Assembly (NCBI GenBank): GCA_002049455.2
Contig: KV919180.1
Coordinates: forward strand, 1 to 54,837
Reading direction: 5' to 3'
DNA: 54,837 nt
Source: Porphyra umbilicalis
Lineage: Eukaryota; Rhodophyta; Bangiophyceae; Bangiales; Bangiaceae
The notes beneath the pieces are model-generated. The model was not told the origin of the DNA. It was given only the letters and a program-made list of their open reading frames with translations, and did not search any database. The first letter of the stretch is position 1. Each line of letters starts with the position of its first letter. The position numbers and the translations under genes are program-made. Positions 52,023 through 54,837 of the stretch are shown in pieces.

Positions 52023-52967
52023 GCGACGCGTAGAGGCGCTCGCCGTTGCGGGTTCCCTGTGGCCCCCGTCACGTAGGCCGTTCCGTCAAGGCCGCCAACC
52101 GTTTTTTTTTTTTGCAGTCTCGCCATGGACGCCTCTCTCAAGCACAAAGACAAGAAGGACGGACACTGGGATGTCGCGGCAGTCCCAGCGGCAGGGGACG
52201 GTCACCCGCCGCTGGCGCGGTGCGGGGCCCGAATCCGCCGTCAAAGGCCCGGGCGGCGCGGCCACGTTGCCCGCCACGGCGAGCCCGCCCGCGGATGGTG
52301 CCACGCCCGCAGGCGTGTGGCTTTGCAGCTGCAGAGAGGATCTTGGTACGGCCTCGTGGCCCACGGTGAACCTGCAGCACAGAGCAGTGGGTGGCCGTCC
52401 CGCCCCACGCCACCGGTGGTGGGGTGTCTCTCTCGGGCGCGGCTCTTGCCAGCGCACCCCCAGCCGCCGGCCGCACCGCAGGCCTTTGGTGTGACCCGAC
52501 CCGACCGCCGCCGCCGCCGTCCCGCCACGCCGCACGGCGGCGCCGTGCTGTGGGGCCCAGCTGCCACACGGGCTGTGACACCTCCTTTGCGGCGCCTGTC
52601 CTGCTGCCGGCCGGCCGCGACACCCCGCCGGCCGTTGTGACCGGCCGCCCCGGCGCCGACGGCGTTGCCGGCGGGACGCGCGGCGCGCGCACAAGTCGGT
52701 GCCGAGGCCGCCGGTCCGCCGTGGGGCTAGCCACGCCGCTGACCCCGCACCCGGTAGCCGAGCGTGTGCCTCTCGCCGCCGACCAGAGGGCCCGCCGCGC
52801 CGAGGTCATCGCTCCTGCTCTGCTGACGCGCCGCCTGGTAGGCTTGCTGTGCTGAACACCCCCCCCTCTCTTTCTACCCACGCGCCTCCCCTTCCCTTCG
52901 CCGCCGCTCCCCCCCTCCCCCCCCGCGACGCCCACCATGGGCATCCTTTCTTTCCTACCTCTTTGCC
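52023..52967. other. Spacer with a possible unassigned exon
   Basis: A T run followed by GCAG (52103-52117) is an excellent acceptor and is followed by ATGGACGCCTCTCTCAAGCA, opening 171 codons to 52640. The product is basic and unrecognised. The frame 52391-52855 is also open. Neither is supported enough to call. 52850-52930 is a C/T-rich leader for the methyltransferase. Confidence 0.4.
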
Positions 52968-54837
52968 ATGACCTACGACTCGATCCTCACGCCCGTCGAG
53001 GCGCGCAGCCTCGGCGCGCTGCGGGCTTCCCTCCTCGCCTCAGCGTCGGGGGCGGTGCTCGAGGTCGGCGCCGGCACGGGCGTCAACGTGGTCCACTACC
53101 AGCAGCTGCTCGCCGACGCGGCGGCGGGCGGCACGCACCCGCCGCTCCGCCGGCTGGTGCTCGTCGAGCCCGCCGCGCCGATGCGGTCCCGCCCCACCGC
53201 CCGCGTCGCCACGGCGGTCGCTGCCGAGGCGGCCGCCGGCGTGGCGCCCGCCGCCCGCCTGCCGGCCACGGACGTGGTCGCCGCGCGCCTCCCCGCCCTG
53301 CCCTTCCCCGACGCCACGTTTGACACGGTCGTCCTCTTCCTCGTCCTCTGCTCTGTTGGGGGAGGCGACGCGCTCGACGCGGCCATTGCCGACGCGCGGC
53401 GGCTGCTCGCGCCGGGCGGGCGGGGGCTGCGCATCGTCCTCTTTTGTGTCAACTGCATCTAAAGTCGATCGTTCTCGCCCGATGCACATCGACACATCGC
53501 TCATCGATTTCGATGCAGTATCCGATGCGCATCGGAGGTCCGATCCTGGCCATCGTCGCGATGCGGGTTGACAGTCGACCGGCGATGCGGGAATCGGGGG
53601 CCTCGCCTGGGCTTGGAGGGCGTGGGGGGGCTTGAGGACGCAAGAAAGGCCTTATATTGTAATTTCATCGCAACAACGAAGAGTTAGAGAACCCCAGTGC
53701 GAACGGTGACCTGATTCCACGTCTTCAGACCCACGTTGCCTTCCCGACAGGCCGCCGGTGGCGGATTCGTCCGACGACGTCCCTTGCGCGTGCCTGACCC
53801 GTTGTTGAATTGGCCGTGGTCTCGCTCCTCACCGTGTGGGGTCCCTGACATGCGCATCACCTCTTTCTACACGGTCATTTTGTGTACGTTGTCGTGCATG
53901 TGTGCTCGGTACGTGGGTGTGCCTGTGTTGTCAGTGTCTTTCTATGTTTCAATGTTTGAGTGTCCCGTGGACATGCTGGATCCGCCGGGGCATTTCTTTT
54001 CCTGACGTCGGCGTTTCCAACCGCTCTTTCCTTGGGCCTACGATGTGCTTGGGCTTGGAACACGGACCCTCACAATCGCTGTATTATGTTGCCTTTGCTT
54101 TTGCCCTTGGTTTTTCCGTTGGCACGACGTGGATGTTGATGATCTTCTGCACTCTGCTCTGTTTTGTATCGTGCTGCTACACAGGCGCACCGGTAAGTTC
54201 TCCGGGGCGCTTGGGAGGGAGGAGGGCGAGCGGATCGGCGGGGGGAGAGAGCTGGGCGTCCTTCGGGGTGGTCAGATCAGTACTCGGGGGCGGTGAGTCG
54301 CGGGATCTAGACTCCCTGCACGCGCTCTGTTTACCCTGTGCTGACGTCAGTTACGTCGACTGTGCGCTCTGTGTTGTATTCCTCTCTCTTCATGGCCTCA
54401 TTGATTTGTGCCCTCTTCATCCGTTTCGTTCTGTTCTATGCGGCATCTCCACTTGCCATACCACATCCGAGTCGCATGCCGCAGCATAGATTCAATCAAT
54501 AAAATCTGCAAGGGCACGTGTCTCAACGGTGCCAGACATGATTAAATCCAACGATTTGAAGTCCATAGAGTTGTATTGGTGACATGAATTTGCTCAGAGG
54601 ACCGAATCGACCCGCATCGCTCCGATGCGCATCGCAGCGTCAATCGCAAGTGTAGCGGAATCGATCGCCGATGCACTGTATGCCACATCGGGGCCCGCAT
54701 CGAAAATCGTAAATCGATGCACTCGGACCAAATGAGGACGATCGAGCACGTGGCGGCGGGTGACGGCACGCCCGTGGCGGCGCAGCAGGCGCGGTGGAAC
54801 GGGCTGTGGGGGTTGGCCACGGGCGGGTGTAGCTTCA
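52968..54837 (+). pseudogene. METTL7-type SAM-dependent methyltransferase gene interrupted by an insertion; runs off the window
   Basis: The first segment (52968-53435) encodes MTYDSILTPVEARSLGALRA, the SAM-binding loop VLEVGAGTGVNVVHYQ (motif I, residues 30-45), LVLVEPA (acidic end of strand 2, E67), LPFPDATFDTVVLFLVLCSV and DARRLLAPGGRGLRI. That is a class I (Methyltransf_11) core cut just at strand 5. After it the frame gives only a few foreign codons and a stop. From 54744 the same frame resumes with EHVAAGDGTPVAAQQARWNG then LWGLATGGC, the tail expected for METTL7/UbiE-like enzymes. Omitting 53436-54743 gives a continuous reading (GGRGLRI-EHVAAG). The gene is therefore disrupted on this haplotype unless the insert is spliced out as an intron. 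The substrate is unknown. The gene continues past 54837. Confidence 0.75.
53436..54740. mobile_element. 1.3-kb inverted-repeat element inserted in the methyltransferase gene
   Basis: The ends are GTCCTCTTTTGTGTC (left) and, in reverse complement, GTCCTCATTTGGTCC (right). Internal inverted similarity includes TGCATC, TCGATCGT and GATGCGCATCGGAG. ATC occurs immediately on each side (53433-53435 and 54741-54743), consistent with a 2-3 bp target duplication; the exact boundary is ambiguous by one base. CGATGC-type motifs cluster near both ends (53480-53590 and 54600-54725). A frame of 217 codons inside (53836-54489) has no family motif, so the element looks non-autonomous. The superfamily is not identified. 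Confidence 0.72.

Noticed and set aside
53836..54489. 217-codon frame inside the methyltransferase insertion as a transposase
   Set aside because: It is Cys/Leu/Ser-rich without any catalytic or zinc-finger pattern and does not span the element.

Overview
The window looks like nuclear DNA of a GC-rich eukaryotic alga. A bangiophyte red alga of the Porphyra/Pyropia type is my best guess. The reasons are very high GC, long G and C mononucleotide runs, Ala/Gly/Pro-rich proteins, sparse short GT-AG introns, an Fe-S type amidophosphoribosyltransferase with a long leader, two trehalose-phosphatase genes and a secreted Hint-domain protein. This is inference from gene content; no marker gene fixes the species.

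Layout. 1-2033 is flank with one small helix-turn-helix-like ORF. 2034-10846 is a nearly complete 8.8-kb PIF/Harbinger transposon. It has 32-bp terminal inverted repeats (31/32 identical), a DDE transposase on + and a Myb/SANT-like partner on -, convergent, each with the same T-tract motif after its stop. Both genes carry in-frame tandem repeats. 11.7-14.7 kb (-) is a POT1-like telomere-protection gene spread over several frames. 16.1-20.3 kb (+) is a tandem pair of secreted paralogues, only the second with a Hint domain. 20.6-21.7 kb (-) is a CRAL-TRIO (Sec14) gene. 21.7-29 kb is a gene-poor, less GC-rich island with a tandem duplication, a large compound hairpin, three 185-bp satellite units and a pogo-like MITE; a 41-bp inverted repeat brackets most of it. 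29.1-30.8 kb (-) holds a small two-exon gene and a DUF4050-like gene. 31.7 kb has a tRNA-Thr-like relic. 32.1-36.2 kb (+) has a class I aminotransferase, a small hydrophilic protein and an ISCA-type Fe-S assembly protein. 36.9-38.5 kb (-) is trehalose-phosphatase 1. 41.6-46.0 kb (+) is a very low-complexity gene ending in an EDC4/Varicose-like WD40 segment. 46.8-48.6 kb (+) is amidophosphoribosyltransferase. 50.1-52.0 kb (+) is trehalose-phosphatase 2. 53.0-54.8 kb (+) is a METTL7-type methyltransferase gene split by a 1.3-kb inverted-repeat insertion.

How the parts relate. Most genes are unrelated housekeeping genes on both strands, as in a compact algal genome. Functional links are the two trehalose phosphatases (same intron position and phase), the two Harbinger proteins (which act together in transposition) and the two secreted paralogues. 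Several conserved genes (POT1, CRAL-TRIO, DUF4050, the EDC4-like gene, the Myb-like gene) change frame exactly at G/C runs, whereas others (amidophosphoribosyltransferase, aminotransferase, Hint gene) stay open. Run-length sequencing error is the simplest explanation, but it needs reads to settle. Many perfect palindromes lie between genes.
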